From contig CAXTPG010000009.1 in the NCBI GenBank assembly GCA_964246015.1, positions 1 through 64,000 of the forward strand: 64,000 nt of DNA, read 5' to 3'. A program made the position numbers and the translations under genes. Below the pieces are notes generated by a model. That model was not told the origin of the DNA and ran no database searches. It saw only the letters and a list, made by a program, of their open reading frames with translations. Source of the stretch: JBBROS01 sp964246015. Its GTDB lineage: Bacteria > Pseudomonadota > Alphaproteobacteria > Acetobacterales > Acetobacteraceae. Within the stretch, counting starts at the first letter, position 1. The number at the start of each line of letters is the position of its first letter. Positions 8,761-15,949 of the stretch are shown in pieces.

Positions 8761-9848
8761 TTCCGTGCCTGCGGTCGCCGCTTCGGCAGTGCATGGATGG
8801 CCGCGCGCGCTAGCTTTTCCTGCCGCGCCCCGGCCGAATAATGGGCCACCATGTCCCGAGTCCGGTGGCCGGTGATCGCCGCGATCTCGGCGTCCGACGC
8901 GCCGGCCTCGGCCATGCGCGAGGCGGCCGAGTGGCGCAGCCCGTGGAATGTGCAGTTGGCCGAAAGGCCGAGCTCGGCCCGCGCTTCGGCGAAGGCGTGC
9001 TGGAAGGCCGTGTTGCTGCCGGGGCTTCCGTCCCGTGCCTTGCCCGTCCAGGCCCGGCCGTCCCGACGCGTGCACATCACGGTCGCGACCCGCTCGCCTC
9101 GGGCCAGTTCGGCGCGCAGGACGGGGTGGACCGGGATCCGCAGCTCCGCGCCGCCGTTCGGCTGGCGGCGCGACTTGCCCTGCCGCAGTGTGATCGTGCC
9201 GTCCTGGTAACGCACCCAGGGCATCGCCAGCACGTCACCCTGCCGCTGACCCGTATAGAGGGCGAGCATCACGGCGCGGCGCAACCAGGCCGGCGCCTCC
9301 TTGCCCGTCGCGGCGCCGATCTCGGCATCCGTCCACGCCCGGTGCCCGGGTCCCGTGGGCAGCGCCTTGATTCGCAGCGCCGGGTTGTCCGGCCGCCATT
9401 CCCGATCGACGGCGAAGGCCATCAGCCGCGCGATGACAGCGACCGTGTAATTCGCCGTCCGCGGCGTGTCCTGAAGCGCCGCCCGCCGGCCAAGCACCCA
9501 GGCGCGCGGCATGCGCGCCACCCCGTGGTCGCCCCATTTGTCCAGCAGCGGCTGCAGCAGCCGGTCGTAGTCGCGCCGCGTCTTGGGCGCGAGCAGGCGA
9601 TACTCGGGATCGGCCCGGAACAACTCGACCAGAGCCTTGAAGCTGCCCGGCACGGCGGTGCTGCGTAGGGCCTGCGGCCGGGCCCGGGCCTCGGCCGCCG
9701 CGTGCGCCGCCTGGTAGGCCGCGAGGAAGGCGGGGCCCGCCGGGTCGGGCAGCCGGGTGCGAGCGCCGTCGCGGCGGTAATAGGCGTACGGCTTGCCGCG
9801 GACGCGGTAGATCTGGAGGTAGGGCAGGTCCACCGGCGCCACCGTCAT
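8757..9848 (-). CDS. int: Tyrosine recombinase, prophage integrase
   Basis: About 363 residues. The SAM-like core-binding domain (residues ~65-165) precedes a catalytic domain with Arg in LYTGQRQGD, a conserved HGLRHSAASRMAEAGASD box (H-x-x-R), GHRT, and the nucleophile in MVAHYS. It should integrate and excise the element at tRNA-Thr. The ATG lies in an ATGA overlap with the excisionase stop; an in-frame GTG at 9860 is an alternative. It is the penultimate gene of the leftward early operon. Confidence 0.95.
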   Translation of the reverse strand: MTVAPVDLPYLQIYRVRGKPYAYYRRDGARTRLPDPAGPAFLAAYQAAHAAAEARARPQALRSTAVPGSFKALVELFRADPEYRLLAPKTRRDYDRLLQPLLDKWGDHGVARMPRAWVLGRRAALQDTPRTANYTVAVIARLMAFAVDREWRPDNPALRIKALPTGPGHRAWTDAEIGAATGKEAPAWLRRAVMLALYTGQRQGDVLAMPWVRYQDGTITLRQGKSRRQPNGGAELRIPVHPVLRAELARGERVATVMCTRRDGRAWTGKARDGSPGSNTAFQHAFAEARAELGLSANCTFHGLRHSAASRMAEAGASDAEIAAITGHRTRDMVAHYSAGARQEKLARAAIHALPKRRPQARK

Positions 9849-10090
9849 CCCTCCATCCACTCCCTGCCGTCCAGGGCGTGGGATGGTGCGGGGCGGTCCG
9901 CCAGACGGTCAAGCAGGCGGTCGAGGTCCTCACGCAGGTAGACCACGACCCGCCGGGTGATGTGCACGGGCTTGATGCCCTGAGCCTCGGCAACGCGCCG
10001 GAGCGTGCTGTCGGAGACGCCGACGTAGTACGCCGCCATGTCGGGCCGCAGGCCGCGCGGCGGCCAGGCTGGCGGCGACTCCGGCTTCAC
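9845..10090 (-). CDS. Excisionase-like helix-turn-helix protein
   Basis: An 81-residue protein, GTG start overlapping the preceding stop (GTGA). The helix-turn-helix region YYVGVSDSTLRRVAEAQGI at residues 21-39 and the basic patch HITRRVVVYLREDLDRLLDRL resemble AlpA/MerR-type excisionases. Its position directly upstream of int, overlapping by ATGA, fits a recombination directionality factor. Confidence 0.75.
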   Translation of the reverse strand: MKPESPPAWPPRGLRPDMAAYYVGVSDSTLRRVAEAQGIKPVHITRRVVVYLREDLDRLLDRLADRPAPSHALDGREWMEG

Positions 10091-10701
10091 CGCAGCATCT
10101 CGCGCCGGGCCTGGGCGATCGCCGCGTTCAGCCTCGCCGCGCGGTCTTCCGACCCGCCCGCGTCCGGATGGGCGAACTTCATCTTCCGGCGATACTCGGC
10201 CTCGGCCGCGGCCAGCGTGGACGGTTTGCCGAGCACCGTGAACCAGTCGTCCGGGTTGGTCGGCGGCGGCAGGGCGGCGAAGCCCGCGAAGGCCTGCTCC
10301 AGCGTGCCGACGCCCCATCGGTCCTGCCCTCGCAGCGCCTCGATGTGCGCGGCGATCGCGGCCATGTTGCCGGCCACGCGGTCCCAGCGATCGCAGGCCA
10401 GCACGATCGCCCGGCCGCCGAGCCGGAAGTAGAGTGCCACGCCAGGATCCGCTGGGTCGGCAGCGCCGGCCCGGACCTGGCCGTCGAGGCGCAGCTCGAG
10501 GTTGGTCGAGAGCACGACGTAGCCCGCGCCCAGGCGCTCGACCTGGTCGGACAGTCGGGAGCGGGCATCCGAGACGGTCACATGCCGTCTGATCGGCTGG
10601 CTGGTCTGGCTGCGGAAGGCAGCCGGCTTGCGCTGCCCGGACGGCGTTCGCGGCTGCCAACTCGGCCAGGACAGCGGGTAGGCCGTCACGCCCTCGGTCA
10701 C
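10087..10701 (-). CDS. J-domain-like phage protein
   Basis: A 204-residue protein, GTG start coupled to the previous stop. The C-terminal 60 residues (PDDWFTVLGKPSTLAAAEAEYRRKMKFAHPDAGGSE) have J-domain features, with HPD at about 178-180 and YRRKMKF before it. Similar DnaJ-tailed proteins occur in early regions of alphaproteobacterial phages. HPD activates Hsp70 ATPase, so it may recruit host DnaK to phage DNA or replication complexes; this is inference. Confidence 0.7.
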   Translation of the reverse strand: MTEGVTAYPLSWPSWQPRTPSGQRKPAAFRSQTSQPIRRHVTVSDARSRLSDQVERLGAGYVVLSTNLELRLDGQVRAGAADPADPGVALYFRLGGRAIVLACDRWDRVAGNMAAIAAHIEALRGQDRWGVGTLEQAFAGFAALPPPTNPDDWFTVLGKPSTLAAAEAEYRRKMKFAHPDAGGSEDRAARLNAAIAQARREMLR

Positions 10702-11381
10702 GACATGCGGCCCCGCCGCTGTGGCATCGGCGGCAGCCCCCGCGTCACCTCGAATGGCGACAGGTGGAGCGACAGGCGGCGATCGTTGATGCGGCGGATG
10801 CCGGCCCGGCTCGGCTCCGCAGTGATCTGCTGGGCGGCGGCCCACTCCTCCACCGTCTCCCAGTCGGCCGGCACGGCCTCGAGGCGGGGCGGCGCCGGCC
10901 GGTATCCCGGCTCCGGACGAGCAGGGCCATGCACGGGCGCCGGCGGCTCCTGCACCAGGTGCAGGCGGGCCGGTTCGGCTGCTTCCAGCCCTGGAGGCGG
11001 CGAGGACGCGCGCGTCCGTCCCGGCCGATGCAGGCCCATGCCGGCGGCGTAGATGCCGACCAGCCGGGCCGTCACAGGCGGTCCCGGCAAGGCGTTGCAC
11101 TCGTCCGCGATCTCGGCCGCGTCCAGGCCGGTCGGATAGTGACGCCGCAGGATCGCCCTGCGCTCTCCGGACCAGCGCTTGCCCTTCGGCTCCGCCGCAG
11201 GCTCGGACGTCGGCGCCGCCACCGGCGTCGCTGCCACGGCCACGTCGACCTCGCTCGCCGCCGCCGGCGAGACACGTGGCGCGGGCCGCGCGGCCGGCAT
11301 CAGCGCGTCAACGAGGCGCATGATCACCTCGGCCGCCGCCGGCGAGAGATCGAGCTGCACCTGCAGCACAAGAGGCTTCAC
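10698..11381 (-). CDS. Hypothetical phage protein with DNA-binding-like centre
   Basis: About 227 residues from the GTG reading MKPLVLQVQLDLSP. A proline/alanine-rich region (to ~60) is followed by GKRWSGERRAILRRHYPTGLDAAEIADECNAL, which looks like a GcrA or SANT-type helix-turn-helix, and a second helical region DWETVEEWAAAQQITAEPSRAGIRRINDRR. Possibly a transcription regulator of the leftward operon. An earlier GTG at 11399 would read through the 13-base G run just upstream, so the later start is preferred. Confidence 0.55.
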   Translation of the reverse strand: MKPLVLQVQLDLSPAAAEVIMRLVDALMPAARPAPRVSPAAASEVDVAVAATPVAAPTSEPAAEPKGKRWSGERRAILRRHYPTGLDAAEIADECNALPGPPVTARLVGIYAAGMGLHRPGRTRASSPPPGLEAAEPARLHLVQEPPAPVHGPARPEPGYRPAPPRLEAVPADWETVEEWAAAQQITAEPSRAGIRRINDRRLSLHLSPFEVTRGLPPMPQRRGRMS

Positions 11382-11382
11382 G

Positions 11383-11395
11383 CCCCCCCCCCCCC
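11383..11395. repeat. Homopolymer C/G tract of 13
   Basis: Thirteen C on the plus strand (G on the coding strand of the gene at 10698-11381), immediately before that gene's start. A second tract of 14 C lies at 19003-19016, and both are followed by GCACA. The G run could itself act as a ribosome-binding purine stretch. Confidence 0.6.
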
Positions 11396-11419
11396 GCACA
11401 ACGTGTCATCGTCCCTCCT

Positions 11420-11611
11420 TCATGCGCCGATGCGCCGCGCCATCTGCCGTGTCGTCATCCAGGCCAGCGCGTGATGAGCCCGCCGCGTCGCGTGCATCGC
11501 CCGCACGGCCTCGATCCAGATCTGCCGCGGGTCGCGGCGGCAGGCCTGCAGCTCGCGCCAGCGCTCCCGCTCCGCGCGGCGCCGCTCCGCATCGAGCGTC
11601 TCATCGCGCAT
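11420..11611 (-). CDS. Small hypothetical phage protein
   Basis: A 63-residue, strongly charged and probably helical product (MRDETLDAERRRAERERWRELQ). Its ATG overlaps the end of the upstream gene by 11 bp, the style of the whole operon. No family recognised. Confidence 0.5.
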   Translation of the reverse strand: MRDETLDAERRRAERERWRELQACRRDPRQIWIEAVRAMHATRRAHHALAWMTTRQMARRIGA

Positions 11612-12170
11612 AGGTCAGGGCCCCCGCCCCGATCGGCGGCTTCGCCGGCGTCGGCAGAACGACGGCTGCGCGGCCCGCCTCCGTGATGCCCCAGACCTCC
11701 GCGGGCCGCGGGTCCGCCGTCTCGCGCCGGACGAGGCCGCGGCGCTCGAGGCTCTCCATGATTCGGGTGGTGCGATACAGCCCGCCGATGTGCCAGCCGC
11801 ACCCGAAGCACCAGGTGCCGTGCAGCCGCACCATCTCGGCCAGCGCCTGCAGCTGGTCGGGGCCCATGCGCAGGCGATGGATCGAACGGGGCGCCGTCGC
11901 CCCGGACTGGCGGCTACGGCGCGGCCGCTTCGGGTCGGCTTGCCAGCGCCAGCTCTGGCTGCAGTCGGCGCCGAACCCCGGGAGCGCGTCGCAGCAGGGC
12001 TGCAACCGGCCGCCCAGGAACGGCACGGCGAGCAGGGTCGTGGCGGCCGCAGGCTCGATCGGCGTGCCGCCGGACAGCCGCCAGGACCGCATCTCGCCGG
12101 TCCCGGTGGCGATCAGGACCTCTCCGGCCCGAATCGCCTTCAGGAGGTTTTGGGGGCGAGAGCTCGTCAT
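11601..12170 (-). CDS. Hypothetical protein with winged-helix-like C-terminus
   Basis: A 189-residue product. Residues ~105-175 (LQALAEMVRLHGTWCFG, then TTRIMESLERRGLVRRE and WGITEAGRAAV) look like a MarR/PadR-type winged helix: a recognition region followed by the typical GLV-R-W-ITEAG wing. The N-terminal half contains four cysteines but no recognised domain. A local transcription regulator is plausible. It overlaps the upstream gene by four bases. Confidence 0.55.
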   Translation of the reverse strand: MTSSRPQNLLKAIRAGEVLIATGTGEMRSWRLSGGTPIEPAAATTLLAVPFLGGRLQPCCDALPGFGADCSQSWRWQADPKRPRRSRQSGATAPRSIHRLRMGPDQLQALAEMVRLHGTWCFGCGWHIGGLYRTTRIMESLERRGLVRRETADPRPAEVWGITEAGRAAVVLPTPAKPPIGAGALTYAR

Positions 12171-12517
12171 CGGCGCCCCGCCGCACCGGGATCGTAGGTG
12201 AGCGCGAGCGGCGCCTGATGACCGATACGCCTGGGCGACGTGCGCGAGCCGGCTGTCCCGGCCGGGGCGGCGCTCGCCGCAGCGCCACGGGCCTCGGCCG
12301 CCTGCGGCCGTGCCGCAGTGACTTCGCCGCCTTCCATGTGGACCTCTCCCAAGGCGGTCCGCCCAGTCGGCGTCCAGGGATCGCGCCAGCCGCCGTTGCG
12401 TTCGACTTCGATCAACGGAGCCAGCGCCGCCATGAGCCGCGCCGCTTCGGCCGCCGTGCAGGCGAAATCGCGGATGCCCAACCGGACGACCATCATCTGC
12501 GGCGACCTCGCCATCAC
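12167..12517 (-). CDS. Hypothetical phage protein
   Basis: A 116-residue product starting MMARSPQMMVVRLG, with a helical N-terminal half (AAEAARLMAALAPLIEVERN) and an alanine/arginine-rich tail. It overlaps both neighbours by four bases within the leftward operon. No family recognised. Confidence 0.5.
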   Translation of the reverse strand: MMARSPQMMVVRLGIRDFACTAAEAARLMAALAPLIEVERNGGWRDPWTPTGRTALGEVHMEGGEVTAARPQAAEARGAAASAAPAGTAGSRTSPRRIGHQAPLALTYDPGAAGRR

Positions 12518-12747
12518 GCGTATTCCGGCGCCCGGCGGCGCAGCTCGGCCGCCAGCGTCCGGACGGCGCGGGCGCCGCGGGGTTCGATGGGGCCGACCGT
12601 CGCCATCTGCTCGCAGGCCTCGGCCAGCAGCAGCAGGTAGTCGGGCGTCGATCGCGGGAAGGCGACGTAGAACTCGGCCAGGTGCCGGCAGGCGGCGGGC
12701 AGATAGGGGATGACCGGCAGGTCGCGGAGCGTGCGCGGGGCGGGCAT
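12514..12747 (-). CDS. Small hypothetical phage protein
   Basis: A 77-residue product (MPAPRTLRDLPVIPYLPAAC) with a helical middle (YLLLLAEACEQMATVG). ATG at 12747 shares its A with the TGA of the upstream gene (TGATG), indicating translational coupling. Function unknown. Confidence 0.55.
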   Translation of the reverse strand: MPAPRTLRDLPVIPYLPAACRHLAEFYVAFPRSTPDYLLLLAEACEQMATVGPIEPRGARAVRTLAAELRRRAPEYA

Positions 12748-12995
12748 CAGCGGCGCCCCCCGTCGACGACGCGCAGCCCGGGCCCGGTCGCCGGCGCCGG
12801 CTCGACCGTCGACGGCCAGGCGTGCAGGCGCGCGCCGTCGTGCAGCCGGACCTCGTAGGTCGTGACGATCTCCCCCAGCTCGATCGCGCCCGTCACGGTG
12901 CCCCAGCGCACGGCGCCCTCGAGACCGCGGACCAGGCAGCGCCACCAGCTGGGGCGGTCGAGGCGTGTGTGACGAAAGGATGGCGCTGCGATCAT
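12747..12995 (-). CDS. Small hypothetical phage protein
   Basis: An 82-residue product whose start is fixed by an ATGA overlap at 12995. Beta-rich centre (GTVTGAIELGEIVTTYEVRLHDGARLHAW). Unrecognised member of the leftward early operon. Confidence 0.55.
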   Translation of the reverse strand: MIAAPSFRHTRLDRPSWWRCLVRGLEGAVRWGTVTGAIELGEIVTTYEVRLHDGARLHAWPSTVEPAPATGPGLRVVDGGRR

Positions 12996-13300
12996 GGCGG
13001 GCTCCCGGGGTGCGGTTGGCGGTAGGCGGCGCGAGCGATGCGGAGCGTGCGCAGGATGACGTCCGGACTGCCCTCGTGCCGCGCGAGCCGCGCCAGCACG
13101 TGGCCCAGCACGGCGCCGGCGACGACGCCACGCAATCGGCCGGGGCACTGCAGCAATTCGTCGACGAGCTGGCCCGGGCGGAACGTGAGTAGCGCGCGGA
13201 TGCGGACGTATTCGCTGTCCTCCGGCACCGGCTCCCGTACGCGCGTGCCGGCATAGCGGATCGCCGTCGGATCGACCGCTTCCGGTTCGGCGGCGGTCAA
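12992..13300 (-). CDS. Small hypothetical phage protein (TTG start)
   Basis: A 102-residue product reading LTAAEPEAVDPTAIRYAGTR from TTG in a TTGA overlap with the upstream stop. The second half is helical (LVDELLQCPGRLRGVVAGAVLGHVL). A longer form from ATG 13360 would lie mostly over the neighbouring gene and is less likely. Function unknown. Confidence 0.5.
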   Translation of the reverse strand: MTAAEPEAVDPTAIRYAGTRVREPVPEDSEYVRIRALLTFRPGQLVDELLQCPGRLRGVVAGAVLGHVLARLARHEGSPDVILRTLRIARAAYRQPHPGSPP

Positions 13301-13575
13301 TGGACCGCTCCCGCCGTCCGTTCCGCCGCCATGGCGTCGCAGAGGCGCGTCGCACGCCACGCGCCTTCGACGAGCGTCTCCATCACGGCCCCGCGCCTCT
13401 CGGCCGGCGTGCAGTGCAGCAGGTGCCCGAGCGCGCAGGCGAAGGTCGACAGCGCGAGGCGCTCCTGCTCGTCCTCCGGGACCGCGCGGAGGCGTTCGAA
13501 CAGCGAGATGCAGATCCCGGCCACCTGGCGCTCGATCGTGCCGGGTTTCGGGGCGAGGTCGGCGGCGGGGGTCAT
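13297..13575 (-). CDS. Small hypothetical phage protein
   Basis: A 92-residue helical protein (IERQVAGICISLFERLRAVP, CALGHLLHCTPAERRGAVME). Overlaps the upstream gene by four bases (ATGA). No family recognised. Confidence 0.55.
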   Translation of the reverse strand: MTPAADLAPKPGTIERQVAGICISLFERLRAVPEDEQERLALSTFACALGHLLHCTPAERRGAVMETLVEGAWRATRLCDAMAAERTAGAVH

Positions 13576-13811
13576 GGCGTGTCTCCAGAGGCGGCGTCGG
13601 GGGCGGGCAGGCGCCCGGCCATGGCGTCGATCAGGTCGGCCGGGGTGTCGTCGCCGAACACCAGCATCCGCGTGCCGCTGCCCGAGTGCCGGGCGATCAG
13701 CGTGATGCGCGCGCCGGCCGGCAGCAGCGCCGCGATCCGGGCCAGGTGGATGCCGATCGTGCGCCGGCGTTCCTGCTCGGCCCGAAGCTGCGCGCTGGTG
13801 AGCTGCGTCAT
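13572..13811 (-). CDS. Small hypothetical phage protein
   Basis: A 79-residue product starting MTQLTSAQLRAEQERRRTIG: basic N-terminal helix, then a beta-rich ARITLIARHSGSGTRMLVFG. Coupled by ATGA to its upstream neighbour. Function unknown. Confidence 0.55.
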   Translation of the reverse strand: MTQLTSAQLRAEQERRRTIGIHLARIAALLPAGARITLIARHSGSGTRMLVFGDDTPADLIDAMAGRLPAPDAASGDTP

Positions 13812-14047
13812 GGCTCGCCTTTCGGCAGGCGGGCGATGGCGTCGATCGTCGCCGACATGTCGTCGGCCGTGGGCGGCGCCTCCATCAGGCCCGCCTGCAG
13901 CTCGGCCTGTTCGTGATCGCGATGCACGGCGACGCCGGCGACGAACGCGAAGACCGGCACCCCGGCATCGGTGCGGCCGCGCCAAAGGCGGCAGGTGATC
14001 CCGCGATAGACCTGCAGGACCTCCGTGGGTTCGAGCAGGAGGCGCAT
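13808..14047 (-). CDS. Small hypothetical phage protein
   Basis: A 79-residue product. The beta-rich segment TEVLQVYRGITCRLWRG.TDAGVPVFAFVAGVAV looks like a short barrel or recruitment domain. ATG 14047 shares its base with the preceding stop. Function unknown. Confidence 0.55.
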   Translation of the reverse strand: MRLLLEPTEVLQVYRGITCRLWRGRTDAGVPVFAFVAGVAVHRDHEQAELQAGLMEAPPTADDMSATIDAIARLPKGEP

Positions 14048-14307
14048 CAGACGTTGCGCGCCGGCGCGAGAGCATCGTAGAGGTCGGCCCCGTCGAGGCT
14101 GCCTTGCACGATCGTCGCCGCGATCGACGGCCGTTCGGCCCGTTCGACGTCGGGCCGGCTCAGTCCCTCCAACAGGGATGTCCCGGCGATCGAGAGCCAG
14201 ACGCTCGTGCGGAGATCGATCGGAAAGCCGCCGACAATGCGATACAGGTCCTCCATCACCCCTTCTGTCAGGTCCGCAACGGCTTCCTGGCGTTCGACGT
14301 CCGTCAT
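14047..14307 (-). CDS. Small hypothetical phage protein
   Basis: An 86-residue helical product (MTDVERQEAVADLTEGVMED). ATG at 14307 gives a TGATG overlap with the membrane peptide gene; a GTG at 14310 is also in frame. Function unknown. Confidence 0.55.
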   Translation of the reverse strand: MTDVERQEAVADLTEGVMEDLYRIVGGFPIDLRTSVWLSIAGTSLLEGLSRPDVERAERPSIAATIVQGSLDGADLYDALAPARNV

Positions 14308-14417
14308 CACCGCCCCCCGGACACGAAGCCCAGCAGCGGGCGGAGCAGCAGGAACACGCAGGCCGCCCAGACCATCCCGGACAGGATGGCGACGGCGAGG
14401 AGGGGGGTGGGGCGCAT
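14307..14417 (-). CDS. 36-residue single-span membrane peptide
   Basis: MRPTPLLAVAILSGMVWAAC followed by a hydrophobic run and the tail GFVSGGR: one transmembrane helix with an Arg near each end. It lies between the GapR-like gene and the next reading frame, with a TGATG junction at its end, so it fits the coupled operon. Role unknown. Confidence 0.5.
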   Translation of the reverse strand: MRPTPLLAVAILSGMVWAACVFLLLRPLLGFVSGGR

Positions 14418-14421
14418 GCGC

Positions 14422-14673
14422 CTACATCCCCAGCGCGCGGCGGTAGACGTCGAGCAGCGTCTCCGCCTCCTCGACCTCGGCCGGCTCCTGCCGGCGCACG
14501 CGGATCAGCTCGCGCAGGACGGCTGTGTCAAAGCCCGCCGACTTCGCCTCGGCATAGATGTCCTTGACGTCGCCGGCGAGGCCGCGGCGCTCCTCCATCA
14601 GCCGCTCGATGCGCTCGACGAGGCTGCGGAGGCGATCGGTGGCGACGGGCGGCGTGTCGGGCGCGTCGGTCAT
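14422..14673 (-). CDS. GapR-like DNA-binding protein (DUF2312)
   Basis: An 83-residue protein matching the DUF2312 signature throughout: DRLRSLVERIERLMEERRGL, then DIYAEAKSAGFDTAVLRELI and a C-terminal LLDVYRRALGM. Chromosomal homologues (GapR of Caulobacter) are nucleoid proteins that clamp overtwisted DNA and assist topoisomerases. A phage copy as first gene of the leftward operon may act on supercoiling during phage transcription or replication. Confidence 0.88.
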   Translation of the reverse strand: MTDAPDTPPVATDRLRSLVERIERLMEERRGLAGDVKDIYAEAKSAGFDTAVLRELIRVRRQEPAEVEEAETLLDVYRRALGM

Positions 14674-14698
14674 GCCGGGAGGCCGTCGCAGGGCACGG

Positions 14699-14738
14699 GG
14701 GCGCGGCGGTTGCCCGCCGCGCCCGCGGCCTTCACCAT
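14699..14738 (+). promoter_or_regulatory. Cargo promoter D: -35 in a palindrome loop
   Basis: A perfect 11-bp palindrome (GGGCGCGGCGG / CCGCCGCGCCC, 14699-14724) surrounds TTGCCC (14710-14715). After 17 bp comes CACCAT (14733-14738), 18 bp before the ATG of the gene at 14757. The same layout precedes three other cargo genes in this prophage (16253-16292, 16821-16865, 17873-17914), with different stems. Confidence 0.6.
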
Positions 14739-14756
14739 CGTTCTTGCGAGGAACCG

Positions 14757-15746
14757 ATGGGGAAGAGGATGGCCAAGGAGGATTGGCTCGATGGCGTTGC
14801 GCGAATTGCGCTTGGTGTCGTGACGGCCGGGATCGCGGCCGCTGGACTGAAGCGCGCCTGGCCGAGGCGCTGGCCTGACATATCGGCCGGCGTGGAGCGC
14901 GTCGATACCGCGCGCCTTGAGGTGGATGTAACCTGCCGGAACAGGACGATCCACCCGGTCACGATCGACACGGTGACCATCCTGGCGCCCTCCGGCGCGG
15001 TCTTCGCCGACAACGGCGCCACCACGATCAACTGGGGCGGGGCGGCAGCGGCCGATGGCGAGACGTCCTACCGGCTGTCGATCAGCGTGAAGCCGAGGAC
15101 GGGGTTCTGGGGCCGGCTCGACGCCGCGCTCGGCACCGGGCTGGTGCTGGGCGTGACGTGCAAGGTGCGGGCGCCGCGGGAGCGCGAGAGCCGCCGCAAG
15201 GTTCGTCGCCGGGTGATGTGGCGCGGGCTGGGCGGCGGCGGGGGCTGCGGGCACGGCGTGGCTCCGTCGGGTGACGGAGAAACTTTGCGTGTCACGCAAA
15301 AGAACGTCAAGGCACTATTTGCGCCCGGCGCAATTATTCGTTGGCGGCGGCCCGGGCTAGGCTTCGCCCGATCGAAAGCCAGTGGTCCTGATCCTCTGCG
15401 CTCATGCCGCTTAGGATGGTTTGCACCTCGTCCAGGCGCGCCACGAATGCAGCCATGTCGGGCGGCGTCAGAAGCTCGGCAGGTTTGGCGCTGTAAAGGC
15501 CGGCAAGTCGCTCAAGGTCGGCAGTGGCAAGCTTCATCTCACCCTTCTCCCAGCGTGAGACCGTGCTGGCACGCCTGCCGAGAATGTTCGCTACTTGTTC
15601 TAGTGACAAGCCCCGATGTTTCCGCCAAGCGCGTAGGTAATGATGCATCCCGCATCTTTCCGGCCGCCGCCCCATCATTCCAGGCCCCGCGACGCAAAGG
15701 CTTGTTGACACCACATTGCGTGACACGCAAATTGTGTCAGCCATGA
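14757..15746 (+). CDS. Cargo protein D, membrane-anchored Ig-like (3' end doubtful)
   Basis: MGKRMAKEDWLDGVARIALG is followed by a short hydrophobic stretch, then a beta-rich region RLEVDVTCRNRTIHPVTIDT and TILAPSGAVFADNGATTINW that suggests an immunoglobulin-like domain to about residue 140. The frame then stays open across the leftward promoter and antisense to the whole repressor gene, so residues beyond ~165 are probably not selected, and the natural stop may have been lost. It runs opposite to both flanking leftward units and has its own promoter, which fits a cargo (moron) gene. Confidence 0.5.
   Translation: MGKRMAKEDWLDGVARIALGVVTAGIAAAGLKRAWPRRWPDISAGVERVDTARLEVDVTCRNRTIHPVTIDTVTILAPSGAVFADNGATTINWGGAAAADGETSYRLSISVKPRTGFWGRLDAALGTGLVLGVTCKVRAPRERESRRKVRRRVMWRGLGGGGGCGHGVAPSGDGETLRVTQKNVKALFAPGAIIRWRRPGLGFARSKASGPDPLRSCRLGWFAPRPGAPRMQPCRAASEARQVWRCKGRQVAQGRQWQASSHPSPSVRPCWHACRECSLLVLVTSPDVSAKRVGNDASRIFPAAAPSFQAPRRKGLLTPHCVTRKLCQP
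15282..15310 (-). promoter_or_regulatory. Leftward early promoter PL with operator O1
   Basis: Read on the minus strand: TTGACG (15310-15305), a 17-bp spacer ending TTGCGTGACACG, then CAAAGT (15287-15282). The perfect palindrome TTTGCGTG-T-CACGCAAA occupies 15284-15300. Same architecture as PR at 15705-15733, so it is probably repressed by the adjacent HTH protein and drives the operon from 14673 leftward. Confidence 0.65.
15334..15648 (-). CDS. CI-like HTH repressor
   Basis: A 104-residue XRE-family protein from MHHYLRAWRKHRGLSLEQVA. The HTH (LEQVANILGRRASTVSRWEKG, residues 16-36) is textbook, followed by a short helical C-terminal region, without the peptidase domain of lambda CI. Small repressors of this kind usually work with an antirepressor or by other induction routes. 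Operators TTGCGTGnCACGCAA lie on both sides of the gene at 15284-15300 and 15716-15730. Confidence 0.85.
   Translation of the reverse strand: MHHYLRAWRKHRGLSLEQVANILGRRASTVSRWEKGEMKLATADLERLAGLYSAKPAELLTPPDMAAFVARLDEVQTILSGMSAEDQDHWLSIGRSLARAAANE
15705..15733 (+). promoter_or_regulatory. Rightward early promoter PR with operator O2
   Basis: TTGACA (15705-15710), a 17-bp spacer, CAAATT (15728-15733). The operator palindrome TTGCGTG-A-CACGCAA (15716-15730) fills the spacer and is nested in an outer TGACAC/GTGTCA dyad (15706-15711, 15734-15739). A half-site GACGCAAA lies at about 15691. It drives the cro-like gene at 15743. Confidence 0.65.
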
Positions 15747-15949
15747 CCCTCTCCGAATATCTCCTCCGGCCAGGCGTGACTGCGGCCCATCTCGCGCGAC
15801 AGGTCGGCGTGTCGCAATCCACCATCGGCCGCTGGGCCGACGGTTCGATGGACCCGTCCCTCGGTGGTCTGAAACGGCTGCACGAGGCGACGGGTGGCCT
15901 GGTCACGCCGAACGACTTTCTTGCCCGCGCGCCGGAGCGGGCGGCATGA
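15743..15949 (+). CDS. Cro-like HTH protein
   Basis: A 68-residue protein starting MTLSEYLLRPGVTAAHLARQ; the helix-turn-helix is AAHLARQVGVSQSTIGRWADG. First gene of the rightward operon, divergent from the repressor with operators between, the position of Cro. It ends ..PERAA with stop and a following ATG overlapped (ATGA). That junction sequence recurs at each later cassette border. Confidence 0.8.
   Translation: MTLSEYLLRPGVTAAHLARQVGVSQSTIGRWADGSMDPSLGGLKRLHEATGGLVTPNDFLARAPERAA

Noticed and set aside
11899..12170. Cysteines in the 11601-12170 product as a zinc finger
   Set aside because: Spacing of the cysteines (QPCCDALPGFGADC) does not match a known finger and no histidines are in place.
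14670..15299. Minus-strand frame from PL toward the GapR-like gene, starting MRDTQ
   Set aside because: Pro/Arg/Ala-rich, no family; MRDTQ simply reads the operator GCGTGACACGCAA, as does the TTG-started extension of the cro gene.
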